From Ruminococcus sp. CAG:488 (lineage in GTDB: Bacteria > Bacillota > Clostridia > Oscillospirales > Acutalibacteraceae): a stretch of DNA of 50,834 nucleotides. The stretch is from contig HF999640.1 of NCBI GenBank assembly GCA_000434055.1, positions 27,182-78,015 of the forward strand, given 5' to 3'. A program made the translations under genes and the position numbers. This document shows, piece by piece, positions 40,917 through 50,021 of this stretch. The stretch's first letter is position 1, and the number at the start of each line of letters is the position of its first letter. The notes beneath the pieces are model-generated. The model was not told where the DNA came from. It did not search any database and saw nothing but the letters and a program-made list of their open reading frames with translations.

Positions 40917-42578
40917 TTATAAATTACCTGCATTCGCGAGCATCTCTCTTGCGCTCTCAAGCTGGAGCTTTGTAATCTCCATGCCGCCCATAATTCGTGC
41001 AATTTCCGCAACACGTTCTTCCTCGATTAGCGACTTAATGTTTGTATATGTCTTTCCGTCGGAAACAGACTTGCTGATATAAAGGTGAACGTCGCCCTGA
41101 GCCGCAATTTGTGCAAGGTGTGTAACGCAGATGACCTGTCTGCCCTTCGATGCACTTCTGAGCTTCATTGCAATCTTCTGCGCTGCTCTGCCGCTGACAC
41201 CCGTATCAATTTCATCGAAAATCATCGTGTCAACACCGTCGGTCTCGGCAAGAACATTTTTAATCGCAAGCATGATTCTTGAAAGCTCACCGCCCGAAGC
41301 AATCTTTGCAAGAGGCTTCGGCTCTTCACCGGCATTGGCTGAAATCAAAAATTCAATCTCGTCTTTTCCGTTTTCCGTCAAGCCGATATCGTTGCATTTC
41401 ACGACAAAGCGAACATTCGGCATGTCAAGAAATTCGAGCTCCGAGCATATTGCATTGCTGAGCTTTTCGCCTGCCGTTTTTCTTGATTCGGTCAGCTTGC
41501 AAGCCGCCGTTTCCGTTTCGGCGAGGGCTTCCTTTTCCTGCTTTTGAAGCTCCTTGACTCTTTTCTCGGAAAAAGCTATGTTATCAAGCTCGGCTCTCGC
41601 CTTTTCAAGATATTCGAGCATTTCCTCCTCGGTGTCGCCGTATTTTTTTGAAAGACGATAGAGCAGATCCAACCTTTCGTCTATATCCTCAAGCTCGGAC
41701 GGATCAAAATCAACCTCCGTCATTGCGTCACGCACCGTTTCGGCGATATCCTCAAGCTCGTATCTGATATCGGTTATTTTCTCAGAAGCTTCACCGAGCA
41801 TCTCCATATAAGCACTCGCATTTGCTATTTCCGATTCCGCATCGGTTATCATGTCAATTCCTGCTCCGTCGGCTTTCAAGGCTTCATAGGCGATGTTAAG
41901 GCTTTCGATAACCTTCTGCGAATTATTGATAAGCGATTTTCTTGCCTTCAGCTCGTCACGCTCACCGATTGTTATTTCCGCCTTTTCAAGCTCATCGATT
42001 TGGTATGTTAAAAAATCAATTCTTTGCGACTTGGAGCTTTCATCGGTCGTCAGCTTTTTAAGCTTGCTTCTTATCTCGCAAAGCCTGCCGTATTTTTCTC
42101 TGTAATCCGCAAATAAATCCGCATTGCCTGCGAAACTGTCAACAAAGCCGCAATGCTTTTCGGGAGAAAGAAGCGACTGGTTGTCATGCTGACCGTGAAT
42201 GTCAATCAGCTCGCCGCCGATTTCACGAAGCATTGAAACCGTCACGGGTGCACCATTGATACGGCAGACATTTTTTCCCTCACGGCTGAGTGTCCTGTTG
42301 ATTATCAGCACACCGTCCTCGCAATCAATTCCGTTCTCGTCAAGAAAATTGCGAACTCTTTCATTTACATCCTCAAAGACGGCATAAACCTTTGCACTCT
42401 GCGCTCCTGTTCTGATGATATCACGGGAAGTCCGCTCGCCGAGGATAGCATTTATCGAGTCAATGACAATTGATTTTCCTGCACCCGTTTCACCTGTCAG
42501 AACATTAAGTCCGCAGCCGAATTCAATGGCAGCACTTTCGATTATTGCAACATTTTCAATTTTCAGACTTGTAAGCAT
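40917..42578 (-). CDS. recN: DNA repair ATPase RecN
   Basis: 553 residues, SMC-like. The N-terminal Walker A is NVLTGETGAGKSIVIDSI (residues about 26-42); a long coiled coil spans the middle; signature and Walker B are in the last 110 residues: IASGGELSRIMLAIK and TMIFDEIDTGVSGRAAQKI. RecN helps repair double-strand breaks by holding DNA ends. It is the last gene of the long minus-strand operon, just after argR, which is a standard order in Clostridia. Confidence 0.97.
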   Translation of the reverse strand: MLTSLKIENVAIIESAAIEFGCGLNVLTGETGAGKSIVIDSINAILGERTSRDIIRTGAQSAKVYAVFEDVNERVRNFLDENGIDCEDGVLIINRTLSREGKNVCRINGAPVTVSMLREIGGELIDIHGQHDNQSLLSPEKHCGFVDSFAGNADLFADYREKYGRLCEIRSKLKKLTTDESSKSQRIDFLTYQIDELEKAEITIGERDELKARKSLINNSQKVIESLNIAYEALKADGAGIDMITDAESEIANASAYMEMLGEASEKITDIRYELEDIAETVRDAMTEVDFDPSELEDIDERLDLLYRLSKKYGDTEEEMLEYLEKARAELDNIAFSEKRVKELQKQEKEALAETETAACKLTESRKTAGEKLSNAICSELEFLDMPNVRFVVKCNDIGLTENGKDEIEFLISANAGEEPKPLAKIASGGELSRIMLAIKNVLAETDGVDTMIFDEIDTGVSGRAAQKIAMKLRSASKGRQVICVTHLAQIAAQGDVHLYISKSVSDGKTYTNIKSLIEEERVAEIARIMGGMEITKLQLESAREMLANAGNL

Positions 42579-42608
42579 ATTATCACATCCTCAAATTGTG
42601 CGGCCGGT

Positions 42609-43058
42609 TTATTTAACTATTCTGTCGATAGATTCTTTCAGCTCGTGGGCGGTAGCTTCGGTTCTGCAAAGAGCAAAAATCGTGTCATCGCCTGCAATCG
42701 TGCCGACAAGGCCTTCCCACTCCATGTTGTCAAAGGCTGCGCACGCCGCATTCGCCATGCCGACATGACACTTGATAACAACCATATTCCCTGCATAATC
42801 CGAGGAAACGACCGAATGAGAAAAAATCGTTGTAAACTTTGAAAGGTATTCGTCGGTCTCGCTCTTGCCCTCAACATAGCAGTAAACGCCGTTCTTATCC
42901 ATCTGCTTGACGAGTCTCAACTCTTTGATATCGCGGGAAACTGTCGCCTGAGTTGAGCTGAATCCGTTCTCTTCAAGCTTCTCAAGCATCTCCTCCTGAG
43001 TGCCGATCGCGTACATCTCGATAAGCTTGAGAATCATACTGTGTCTTTTCTTTTTCAT
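42609..43058 (-). CDS. argR: Arginine repressor ArgR
   Basis: 149 residues. Winged helix-turn-helix (1-70) with FSSTQATVSRDIKELRLVK, then a C-terminal arginine-binding/oligomerisation domain with the markers GMANAACAAFD and GTIAGDDTIFALCR. It controls arginine biosynthesis and degradation genes. It lies between nadK and recN, the usual order in this class, and 18 bases from nadK. Confidence 0.97.
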   Translation of the reverse strand: MKKKRHSMILKLIEMYAIGTQEEMLEKLEENGFSSTQATVSRDIKELRLVKQMDKNGVYCYVEGKSETDEYLSKFTTIFSHSVVSSDYAGNMVVIKCHVGMANAACAAFDNMEWEGLVGTIAGDDTIFALCRTEATAHELKESIDRIVK

Positions 43059-43075
43059 GACATTTTTATCTCCTT

Positions 43076-43918
43076 TTACAGCCGCCTCTGCTCCAGCTTG
43101 CTGTTAAGTATTTCAAGAAACGTTTCGTTCTTTATTCTTATAAATTCGCCGAACATATCGGCTTTGGAAATTCTGACCGAGCATCCGCTCTCAATCGGAA
43201 TTGAGTCCTCTCCGTCGCAGGAAAGACCGATTTCGACGTCTCCCTTGCCGTGAAGAATAAATTCCGAATCAGGCTTAAAAATCAACGCGCGGGAAAAAAG
43301 GGAATGTGTGCATATCGGTGTAAGCAATATGCTTTCTATCTGCGGATCGACCACGGGTCCGCCCGCCGAAAGATTGTATGCCGTTGAACCTGTCGGCGTG
43401 GAAAAAATAATTCCGTCCGCCGTGTATTTATTGAGAAACTTTCCGTTGTGCTCAACAACAAAATCGTCCATCTTTATCTGGAAGCCTCTTGCAACAACCG
43501 CATCATTGACGCAATAGTGAACGCTGAGCACCCTGTTATCGGGTGACATAATTTCCGCTTTCAGCATCATGCGACGGTCAAGCTCATATTTTCCGCTCTT
43601 GAGATTGGAAAGCATATTAAGCTCCGACGGCTCAAGACCTGCCATAAATGCAATCCGTCCCGCATTGATACCAAGAGTCGGTTTGCCGAATTTCGCCGCG
43701 TGAATTATAGTTCCGTCGCCACCGACCGCTATCACAATATCGCAGATCTTAATCATTTCATCAACAGTGATGAACTCGGCTTTTGTATCCTTGAATTCAT
43801 CTTTATAATCACGCTTTATGCAATAGCTCATACTGTGCTTTTCAAGCTCGACGCAGACCTCAAGCGATACCTGCAAAGCGTTTTTTCTTGTTAAATTAGG
43901 AAGTAACGCGATTTTCAT
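43076..43918 (-). CDS. nadK: NAD kinase
   Basis: 280 residues. The NAD-kinase motifs are GGDGTIIHAAK (near 69-79), the LNAGRIAFMAG-like loop (here LGINAGRIAFMAGLEP), and TADGIIFSTPTGSTAYNLSAGGP, which contains the NE/D and TGSTAY elements. It makes NADP from NAD with ATP. Together with pncB elsewhere in the window it covers two steps of pyridine nucleotide metabolism. It is 14 bases after tlyA. Confidence 0.97.
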   Translation of the reverse strand: MKIALLPNLTRKNALQVSLEVCVELEKHSMSYCIKRDYKDEFKDTKAEFITVDEMIKICDIVIAVGGDGTIIHAAKFGKPTLGINAGRIAFMAGLEPSELNMLSNLKSGKYELDRRMMLKAEIMSPDNRVLSVHYCVNDAVVARGFQIKMDDFVVEHNGKFLNKYTADGIIFSTPTGSTAYNLSAGGPVVDPQIESILLTPICTHSLFSRALIFKPDSEFILHGKGDVEIGLSCDGEDSIPIESGCSVRISKADMFGEFIRIKNETFLEILNSKLEQRRL

Positions 43919-43932
43919 GCTGTTCCCCTGCC

Positions 43933-44742
43933 TTATTTATCAAGCTCGCCGTGTGAAAGCTTCACAAGCTCCTCCGGCGTTATTTCACACATTTTCTGTG
44001 CATTTTCGCTCTTTTGAATGTGCATAAGATATTCAATGTTTCCCTCCGGACCTTTGATCGGTGAAAAATCAAGATTTTTTACGTCAAATCCGTTTTCAAG
44101 TGCAAAATTCACTATATTTTCAACGACCTCAACATGAACCTGCGGATCCCGGACAACACCCTTTTTGCCGATTTTTTCTCTGCCTGCTTCAAACTGCGGC
44201 TTTATAAGGCACACAGCCTGTCCGTCACTTTTGAGAAGTTCACGCAGAACAGGAAGAATTATTCTCAGCGAAATGAAAGAAACATCAACGCTTGCAAAGT
44301 CAATATCCTCGGGAATTTCATTATGTGTAACATACCTGAAATTGGTGCGCTCCATGTTGACAACACGCTCGTCCGTTCTCAGCTTCCATGCAAGCTGACC
44401 GTAGCCGACATCAATCGAATACACCTTACTTGCGCCGTGGGTGAGCATACAGTCCGTAAAGCCTCCCGTCGATGCGCCTATATCCATACATATGCATCCG
44501 CCGAGATCAATATCAAATTTTTCCGCTGCTTTTTGCAGCTTCAGTCCGCCCCTGCTGACAAAAGGATTACGGTTTCCCCTGACTTCAATTTCATCATCAG
44601 GCTTCACCGAAGCTCCCGCTTTAAGCTCCTTCCGATCATTGAGGTAAACCTGTCCCGCCATAATCAGCGCCTTTGCCTTCTCCCTCGATTCGGCAAGTCC
44701 GCGCTGAGTGAGCGCTATATCAAGTCTTATTTTATCCGACAA
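43933..44742 (-). CDS. tlyA: TlyA-family rRNA 2'-O-methyltransferase
   Basis: 269 residues. N-terminal S4 RNA-binding domain (about 1-60: RLDIALTQRGLAESREKAKALIMAGQVYLN) and a Rossmann methyltransferase with the SAM loop MDIGASTGGFTDCMLTHGA (near 88-106) and the KDKE-type residues. TlyA methylates rRNA at cytidines (16S/23S) in the family's known members. The start is TTG at 44740-44742, with a GAGGTG site 6 bases upstream that overlaps the end of dxs, so translation is probably coupled. Confidence 0.95.
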   Translation of the reverse strand: MSDKIRLDIALTQRGLAESREKAKALIMAGQVYLNDRKELKAGASVKPDDEIEVRGNRNPFVSRGGLKLQKAAEKFDIDLGGCICMDIGASTGGFTDCMLTHGASKVYSIDVGYGQLAWKLRTDERVVNMERTNFRYVTHNEIPEDIDFASVDVSFISLRIILPVLRELLKSDGQAVCLIKPQFEAGREKIGKKGVVRDPQVHVEVVENIVNFALENGFDVKNLDFSPIKGPEGNIEYLMHIQKSENAQKMCEITPEELVKLSHGELDK

Positions 44743-44745
44743 TAT

Positions 44746-46617
44746 TTACACCTCAGCCGTCTTTTCAACGATTTTATTCACCATGCTGTCACTGTCAAAT
44801 CCGTACTGCTTAATAAGCTCAGGCACCTTTGCCTGCTTAACAAAGCAATCCTCGACAGCCGTTATATCATAATTGCCCTTGTAACCGTGTTGGAGGAGCT
44901 CGGCGGCAAACTTTTCACCTATTCCGCCGCTTCTGACTCCCTCCTCATAGAAGAAAATATGCGTTGCATTCATAACCGCCTTGAGAGCCTCGGGGTCAAT
45001 CGGCTTTATCCTGTTAAGCTTTAAAACCTTTGCGTCAATACTGTGATTTGCCAGCTCCTTTATTGCCTTTGCAGCTTCAAAAAACAGCCTTCCGTAGGTT
45101 ACGATAACCTTATCGGCAGAGACATTGCCGTAAATGTCATAGGTTCCGAATGACGGTTCGTAATCCTCAGGAATTTCAGGCTCGCCTCCCCTTGGATAAC
45201 GAACCGCAACAACGTCCTTGTCACGGTAAAATGCGTTACCGAAATCAATCTTCATTTCATCATAGGTCGCCGGGGAATATACAGTTACCTTGGGAATACT
45301 CTGCAAAAATGCAACATCATAAAGTCCGTTATGCGTCTCACCGTCGTCACCGACAAAGCCTGCACGATCAATAGCGAGCACAAGCTTCTGATCCTGCAAT
45401 GCACCGTCATGCATTATCTCATCATAGCAACGCTGCAAAAACGTTGAATAAACCGCAAAAACAGGCAACATTCCGCCCTTTGAAAGTCCCGATGCAAAAG
45501 TTACGGCGTGCTCCTCGGCGATGCCGACATCGAAAAACCTTTCAGAATACTTTTCGCTGAACTCTGTCAGTCCCGTTCCGAGCGACATTGCGGCAGTGAT
45601 GAGCGTAATGCGTCTATCCTCATGTGCCATCTTGCACATCAGTTTACCGAACTCATTGCAGAAAGTGTCTCCCGACGAATGAGGTTCGCCCGTATCTATA
45701 TCGAAATCCGAAACACCGTGAAAATGGCTCGGATCCTTTTCCGCATAGTTATATCCCTTGCCTTTGACGGTGTTAACATGAAGCAAAACAGGTGCACCGA
45801 GACTCTTGGCGGTCTCCAAAGCCTCACACATCATTCCAATGTCATGTCCGTCAATCGGTCCCATGTATCTGAATCCCATTTTTTCAAAAATTGTGCTTTC
45901 GTAAATGAGATTTTTTATCGCTGTTTTGAAACTGAACAGTCCGCTTGCCATGCTGTGTCCGATAAGCGGAATTTTGTCAAGGAAACGCTCAAGTCTTGCT
46001 TTCATTCGAACATAACGTTTCTTTGAACGGATTTTAGTGAGATATTTTGCAACAGAGCCGACATTTTTCGAAATTGACATCTCATTATCATTGAGAATAA
46101 CGATAAGATTTGTCTTTGACCTGCCTGCGTTATTGAGTGCCTCATAAACAAGTCCGCCTGTAAAAGAGCCGTCACCGATAACAGCAACCGTATAATTATT
46201 GTTCTTTTTTATTTTATTCGCTTCTGCAATGCCGAAAGCCGAGGAAACCGACGTTCCGCTGTGTCCGCTGTAGAATGTGTCGTGCTCGCTCTCATTCGGA
46301 TGACAAAATCCCGATATTCCGTCCTTTTGGCGTATCGTATCAAAGACATCGTACCGACCTGTCAAAAGCTTATGCGTATATGCCTGGTGACCGACGTCCC
46401 AAACAATTCTGTCCTTCGGCGAGTCAAACGTCAGGTGAATTGCAATTGTCAATTCAACTGCGCCAAGATTGGACGCAAGATGACCGCCGTTTTTTGAAAC
46501 GGTATCAATAAGTACATCCCTTATTTCCTGCGCAAGCTCGGGATATTCGGAGCTGTTAAGCTTTTTCAGATCAGCAGGCGAATGTATTTTATTGAGATAT
46601 TTTATTTCCTTATCCAA
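44746..46617 (-). CDS. dxs: 1-deoxy-D-xylulose-5-phosphate synthase
   Basis: 623 residues. Thiamine diphosphate-dependent enzyme of the MEP isoprenoid pathway; it makes DXP from pyruvate and glyceraldehyde-3-phosphate. Markers: SNLGAVELTIAIH near 45, GHQAYTHKLLTGR, the TPP motif IGDGSFTGG with LNDNEMSIS, and the pyrimidine part DRAGFVGDDGETHNGLYD. The start is TTG at 46615-46617; an in-frame stop lies just upstream and no ATG fits. It is 28 bases after the prenyl synthase, which uses the pathway's product. Confidence 0.97.
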   Translation of the reverse strand: MDKEIKYLNKIHSPADLKKLNSSEYPELAQEIRDVLIDTVSKNGGHLASNLGAVELTIAIHLTFDSPKDRIVWDVGHQAYTHKLLTGRYDVFDTIRQKDGISGFCHPNESEHDTFYSGHSGTSVSSAFGIAEANKIKKNNNYTVAVIGDGSFTGGLVYEALNNAGRSKTNLIVILNDNEMSISKNVGSVAKYLTKIRSKKRYVRMKARLERFLDKIPLIGHSMASGLFSFKTAIKNLIYESTIFEKMGFRYMGPIDGHDIGMMCEALETAKSLGAPVLLHVNTVKGKGYNYAEKDPSHFHGVSDFDIDTGEPHSSGDTFCNEFGKLMCKMAHEDRRITLITAAMSLGTGLTEFSEKYSERFFDVGIAEEHAVTFASGLSKGGMLPVFAVYSTFLQRCYDEIMHDGALQDQKLVLAIDRAGFVGDDGETHNGLYDVAFLQSIPKVTVYSPATYDEMKIDFGNAFYRDKDVVAVRYPRGGEPEIPEDYEPSFGTYDIYGNVSADKVIVTYGRLFFEAAKAIKELANHSIDAKVLKLNRIKPIDPEALKAVMNATHIFFYEEGVRSGGIGEKFAAELLQHGYKGNYDITAVEDCFVKQAKVPELIKQYGFDSDSMVNKIVEKTAEV

Positions 46618-46645
46618 TACTCTTCACATCCGATTAAACAGGTAA

Positions 46646-47491
46646 TTAGTTCTTTCTCTTTTCCATTTTATCGGCAAAGTCAATAAGAAATTCGGCATCA
46701 CCGTCAAAGCCCTTCATGGCTTCCTTTGCCTTTTCCGTAAGCTCGGAAACAATCTCCTTCGAGCGTTCGATTCCGAGAAGTGAAACATATGTGCATTTTT
46801 TGTTTTCATCATCACTGCCTATAGGCTTGCCGAGCGTCTTTTCGTCACTTGTCACGTCGAGAATATCATCGACTATCTGGAATGATATTCCGATGCATCT
46901 CGCATATTCCTCGGCGGCAGGGATCATATCCTTCCGTCCGGCAGCAATGCATCCCATGACGCAGGCGGCACGAATAAGCTCGCCCGTTTTGAGCGCATCG
47001 GTTTTTTCTATATCTTCAATGCTGACCTTTTTGCCCTCGTTTTTAAGATCCATGACCTGACCGCCGACCATTCCTGCCCAGCCTGCCGCCTTTGAGAGAA
47101 CGGCAATCGAATCTATTATTCTGTCGGCAGGCAGCTTCGCTTTAACCGCCGTTTCAAATGCAAGCGTCAAAAGAGCATCGCCTGCAAGGAGAGCATATTC
47201 ATATCCGAATGCAATGTGACAAGACGGCTTTCCACGGCGAAAATCATCGTTATCCATGCACGGCAAGTCGTCATGAATCAACGAATAGGTGTGTATCATT
47301 TCAAGCGCACACGCAAGCGGCAGTGCATTCTCTGCGTCTCCGCCGCAAGCCTCGCAGAACGAGAGCACAAGCTCCGGTCTGATGCGCTTACCGCCGTTCT
47401 CAACGCTGTAGCGCATTGCACGGCTGACTATATCCTCGCTCTCGGGCATATATCCCTCCAGCGCCTTGTTTATCATTTCAATATGGCTCAT
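46646..47491 (-). CDS. ispA: Polyprenyl (farnesyl/geranyl) diphosphate synthase
   Basis: 281 residues, the trans-prenyltransferase fold. First Asp-rich motif DDLPCMDND (DDxxD type), second motif DDILD within FQIVDDILDVT, plus GKRIRPELVL and YSLIHDD. The Cys before the second Asp and its size fit the farnesyl diphosphate synthase subgroup. It makes the C10-C15 precursors of quinones and cell-wall lipid carrier. The start is ATG 47489-47491 after AAGGA rather than a codon 30 bases earlier. Operon member with dxs. Confidence 0.94.
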   Translation of the reverse strand: MSHIEMINKALEGYMPESEDIVSRAMRYSVENGGKRIRPELVLSFCEACGGDAENALPLACALEMIHTYSLIHDDLPCMDNDDFRRGKPSCHIAFGYEYALLAGDALLTLAFETAVKAKLPADRIIDSIAVLSKAAGWAGMVGGQVMDLKNEGKKVSIEDIEKTDALKTGELIRAACVMGCIAAGRKDMIPAAEEYARCIGISFQIVDDILDVTSDEKTLGKPIGSDDENKKCTYVSLLGIERSKEIVSELTEKAKEAMKGFDGDAEFLIDFADKMEKRKN

Positions 47492-47524
47492 ATAATCATT
47501 CCTTCGAGGGTTTGTTTTCAAATG

Positions 47525-47705
47525 TAAAAAGCAATTTTGTGCCTCAGTATAAGGGGATCTGAAACTGGTTCAGCCGGCTTTGGCTCGATGCAGTCATCGA
47601 CAAATACGAATTGCGCTCTATCCAAACCTTTGCGTAGCCACTTTCCTGCACTTATCGTAGAGTGCGATGCCCATATCGCACCGAGAAAATTCGATAAAAC
47701 CCGCT
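47525..47705. repeat. Non-coding insert with repeat-like blocks inside the operon
   Basis: About 220 bases separate xseB and ispA, while most other gaps in this operon are 0-30 bases. The stretch has no gene. It carries two hairpin blocks, TCGAT-GCAGTC-ATCGA (47585-47600) and GTGCGAT-GCCCAT-ATCGCAC (47662-47681). The latter block, plus an AGCCGGCT block (47571-47578), recurs before the ctsR promoter. Confidence 0.4.
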
Positions 47706-47711
47706 TGTCCG

Positions 47712-47909
47712 TCAGCCCTCCTGCTTCTCGGAGAGCTCGGTGATTTTCAGCTTTGCCTTTTCAAGGCTCGTGTTGCAAAACGAGGCAAGCTTTGTGCTTT
47801 CCTCAAAGAGTTTTATTGATTCATCAAGCGGCAGACTGCCGTCGTCAAGCTTTGTGACTATCTCCTCAAGCCTTGCCATTGCCTGTTCATATGTCATTTT
47901 CGCCGCCAT
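47712..47909 (-). CDS. xseB: Exodeoxyribonuclease VII small subunit
   Basis: 65 residues, typical length. The core pattern is YEQAMARLEEIVTKLDDGSLPLDESIKLFEE, followed by a coiled helix with a basic/acidic mix. The small subunits stack on XseA to form ExoVII, which degrades single-stranded DNA into oligonucleotides. It begins directly at the end of xseA with no gap. Confidence 0.95.
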   Translation of the reverse strand: MAAKMTYEQAMARLEEIVTKLDDGSLPLDESIKLFEESTKLASFCNTSLEKAKLKITELSEKQEG

Positions 47910-49100
47910 TTAAAGCACCTCGCAATTTTTTTCTCCGTCGGCGAATCCGACGGTTATTCTGTCGCCTTTTTTAAGCTTTTTTGAGCTTATGACGACCTTT
48001 TCATCTTTCGTGACTATCGAATATCCCCTTGACATGACCTTCAACGGGCTGAGTGCGTCAAGCCTTGCCGCCGTTGCGGAAAATCTCGAATTTTCCTTGT
48101 CCAGCTTCCGCTGTATGCTCAAAAGTGCGCTCGTCAGATAGTTGTCAACGAGCTGCAGCTTTTGGTCAATAAGCATAATTGGGCTTCTGTATTCCAGTCT
48201 TTCTTTTATAATGTCAAGCTTTCTTTTTTCGTCGTTTATTCGTTGCAAAAGCGTTGCTTCGCACTCGTAAACGACCGTTTGAACAAAGGCAATGTCCTCC
48301 CGGATATCCGGCACGGCAAGCTCCGCCGCCGCAGACGGTGTCGGTGCTCGCAGATCGGCAACAAAATCACAGATAGTGAAATCCGTTTCGTGTCCGACCG
48401 CCGAAATAATCGGAATTCTGCTGTTGAAAACCGCCCTTGCGACGATTTCTTCGTTGAACGCCCACAGATCCTCAAGTGAACCGCCGCCTCGACCGACGAT
48501 CAGAACATCGGCATAGTCGCCCGAATTAAATTGCTCAATAGCTTCAACTATCTGCGGAGCCGCCGATGCTCCCTGCACCTGAACGGGAGCAAGAATAATC
48601 TCCGCCAGCGGATATCGCCTTGAAATAACGTTTCTGATATCCTGAATGACAGCGCCTGTTGCCGAGGTCACAACGCCGATCCGTGTTGAACGGTGCGGAA
48701 TCGGTTTTTTATAACACTCGTCAAACAAGCCCTCCTCCGCCAGCTTATTTTTCAACTGCTCAAACGCAAGATTAAGTGCGCCCAAACCGTCAGGCTGCAT
48801 ATCATCAATATATAGCTGATACTGTCCGTCACGTTCAAAAACCGAAACCCTGCCCCTGGCAATAACCTTCATACCGTTCTCCGGCATGAATTTCAGCCGT
48901 CTGTTTGCCGAGGAAAACATAACAGCCTTAACGGCGCAGTTCTCGTCCTTGAGAGTCAGATAAAAATGTCCCGTCCTGTAGTGATTCGTGAAATTTGATA
49001 TCTCACCCACAACATAAAGACTTCTCAGGAGCATATCGCCGTCGATTATCGACTTTATATAGGTATTCAATTGCGTAACGCTCAGTATTGTTGATTTCAT
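47910..49100 (-). CDS. xseA: Exodeoxyribonuclease VII large subunit
   Basis: 396 residues. N-terminal OB-fold (VTQLNTYIKSIIDGDMLLRSLYVVGEISN...) and the catalytic core with GVVTSATGAVIQDI, VGRGGGSLEDLWAFNEE and ISAVGHETDFTI, then a long helical region and a small C-terminal beta-strand tail (SRGYSIVTKDE). It is the nuclease of ExoVII, which acts in mismatch repair and DNA-damage processing. It overlaps the glycoprotease-like gene by ATGA. Slightly shorter than E. coli XseA, normal for Bacillota. Confidence 0.97.
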   Translation of the reverse strand: MKSTILSVTQLNTYIKSIIDGDMLLRSLYVVGEISNFTNHYRTGHFYLTLKDENCAVKAVMFSSANRRLKFMPENGMKVIARGRVSVFERDGQYQLYIDDMQPDGLGALNLAFEQLKNKLAEEGLFDECYKKPIPHRSTRIGVVTSATGAVIQDIRNVISRRYPLAEIILAPVQVQGASAAPQIVEAIEQFNSGDYADVLIVGRGGGSLEDLWAFNEEIVARAVFNSRIPIISAVGHETDFTICDFVADLRAPTPSAAAELAVPDIREDIAFVQTVVYECEATLLQRINDEKRKLDIIKERLEYRSPIMLIDQKLQLVDNYLTSALLSIQRKLDKENSRFSATAARLDALSPLKVMSRGYSIVTKDEKVVISSKKLKKGDRITVGFADGEKNCEVL

Positions 49101-50020
49101 TCAATTGTCCTCTTGTGCGCCAGCAATGCGATTCCCGCAGCGTTGTCCGCCGAAAATTCAGGGGTTGCAAAGCCTGCGCCGAGAGTTTTTTCAAACTCTT
49201 CTCTTATAATTTTATTCGACATAACTCCGCCCGAAAAAATCATCGGCAAATCGCCGTACTTTTCCTTCGCAAAAAGTGCGATTTTATAAAGAGCCGTCAT
49301 TATGTAATCAATGCAGTAGCGGCAGACATCCTCAGGCTTTTCTCCCTTTTCAAACATCGCCCTGCATTTATTTTCAACTCCCGAAAGGCAGCAGTTGCCG
49401 TCCTTGAGCTTTATATTTATCTTATATTTTTTGTCGCTTTTCTGTGCCAGCTCGTCAACATATTTTCCCGCCGGGAACGGGTAGCCGAGCATAACGCCAA
49501 CTCTGTCAACCGCCTGACCCGCCTTTAGGTCGAGTGACGAAGCGATCAGCCTTGCATCCAGCTCACCGCTGACGAGCAATGCCTGCGTTGTGCCGCCCGA
49601 AACATGAAAAGAGAAAAAATCCTTGCCGTACAGCTCACGCCTGCCTGATGAAAACAGAGCCGCCATAATGTGTCCCTGCTGATGCGAAAAGCGGTAAAGC
49701 GGCTTACCTGTTGCCGCCGCTATGGACTCTGCGGCGCACACACCGGTCAGGAAGCAAGGCATATATGAGCCCTCCGCCCTCATCGGTGCATCGGAAACGC
49801 CTATTGCGTCAATCTCGCCGTCAAAGTCGGCAAAAAGCTCCTTCATCAGTTCGGGCAATTGAACCGTGTGATGAAAAACCGCGTCACTCTGACGGAGTCC
49901 GAGCTCACCTTTTTTTACAGGCAAAAGCTTCTTACGATGAATGATAGTATCGTTTTCGCTGTCATAAATCGCACATGAGGTTGTGTAATTGCTTGTATCA
50001 ATTCCTAAAAAGCAGGGCAT
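49097..50020 (-). CDS. TsaD/Kae1-like (peptidase M22) protein
   Basis: 307 residues of the Kae1/TsaD ASKHA-fold family. The N-terminal nucleotide-binding motif is LGIDTSNYTTSCAIYD; the metal-ligand pair is HQQGH (His113, His117), where true TsaD has HMEGH-type; SGGTTQALL and GIAL near the end complete the fold. True TsaD makes t6A in tRNA with TsaB/TsaE. This one, placed in the nusB-xseA cluster, is probably a second, shorter member and its reaction is unknown. It is 1 base after nusB and overlaps xseA by 4 bases. Confidence 0.85.
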   Translation of the reverse strand: MPCFLGIDTSNYTTSCAIYDSENDTIIHRKKLLPVKKGELGLRQSDAVFHHTVQLPELMKELFADFDGEIDAIGVSDAPMRAEGSYMPCFLTGVCAAESIAAATGKPLYRFSHQQGHIMAALFSSGRRELYGKDFFSFHVSGGTTQALLVSGELDARLIASSLDLKAGQAVDRVGVMLGYPFPAGKYVDELAQKSDKKYKINIKLKDGNCCLSGVENKCRAMFEKGEKPEDVCRYCIDYIMTALYKIALFAKEKYGDLPMIFSGGVMSNKIIREEFEKTLGAGFATPEFSADNAAGIALLAHKRTIE

Positions 50021-50021
50021 T

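Noticed and set aside
44134..45024. A 296-codon plus-strand frame opposite tlyA and dxs
   Set aside because: Spans two convincing genes of the opposite strand, no motif, no ribosome binding site.
47585..47683. The hairpins between xseB and ispA as an operon terminator
   Set aside because: Neither hairpin is followed by a T run on the minus strand, so termination is not supported; a repeat-like element is the better reading.
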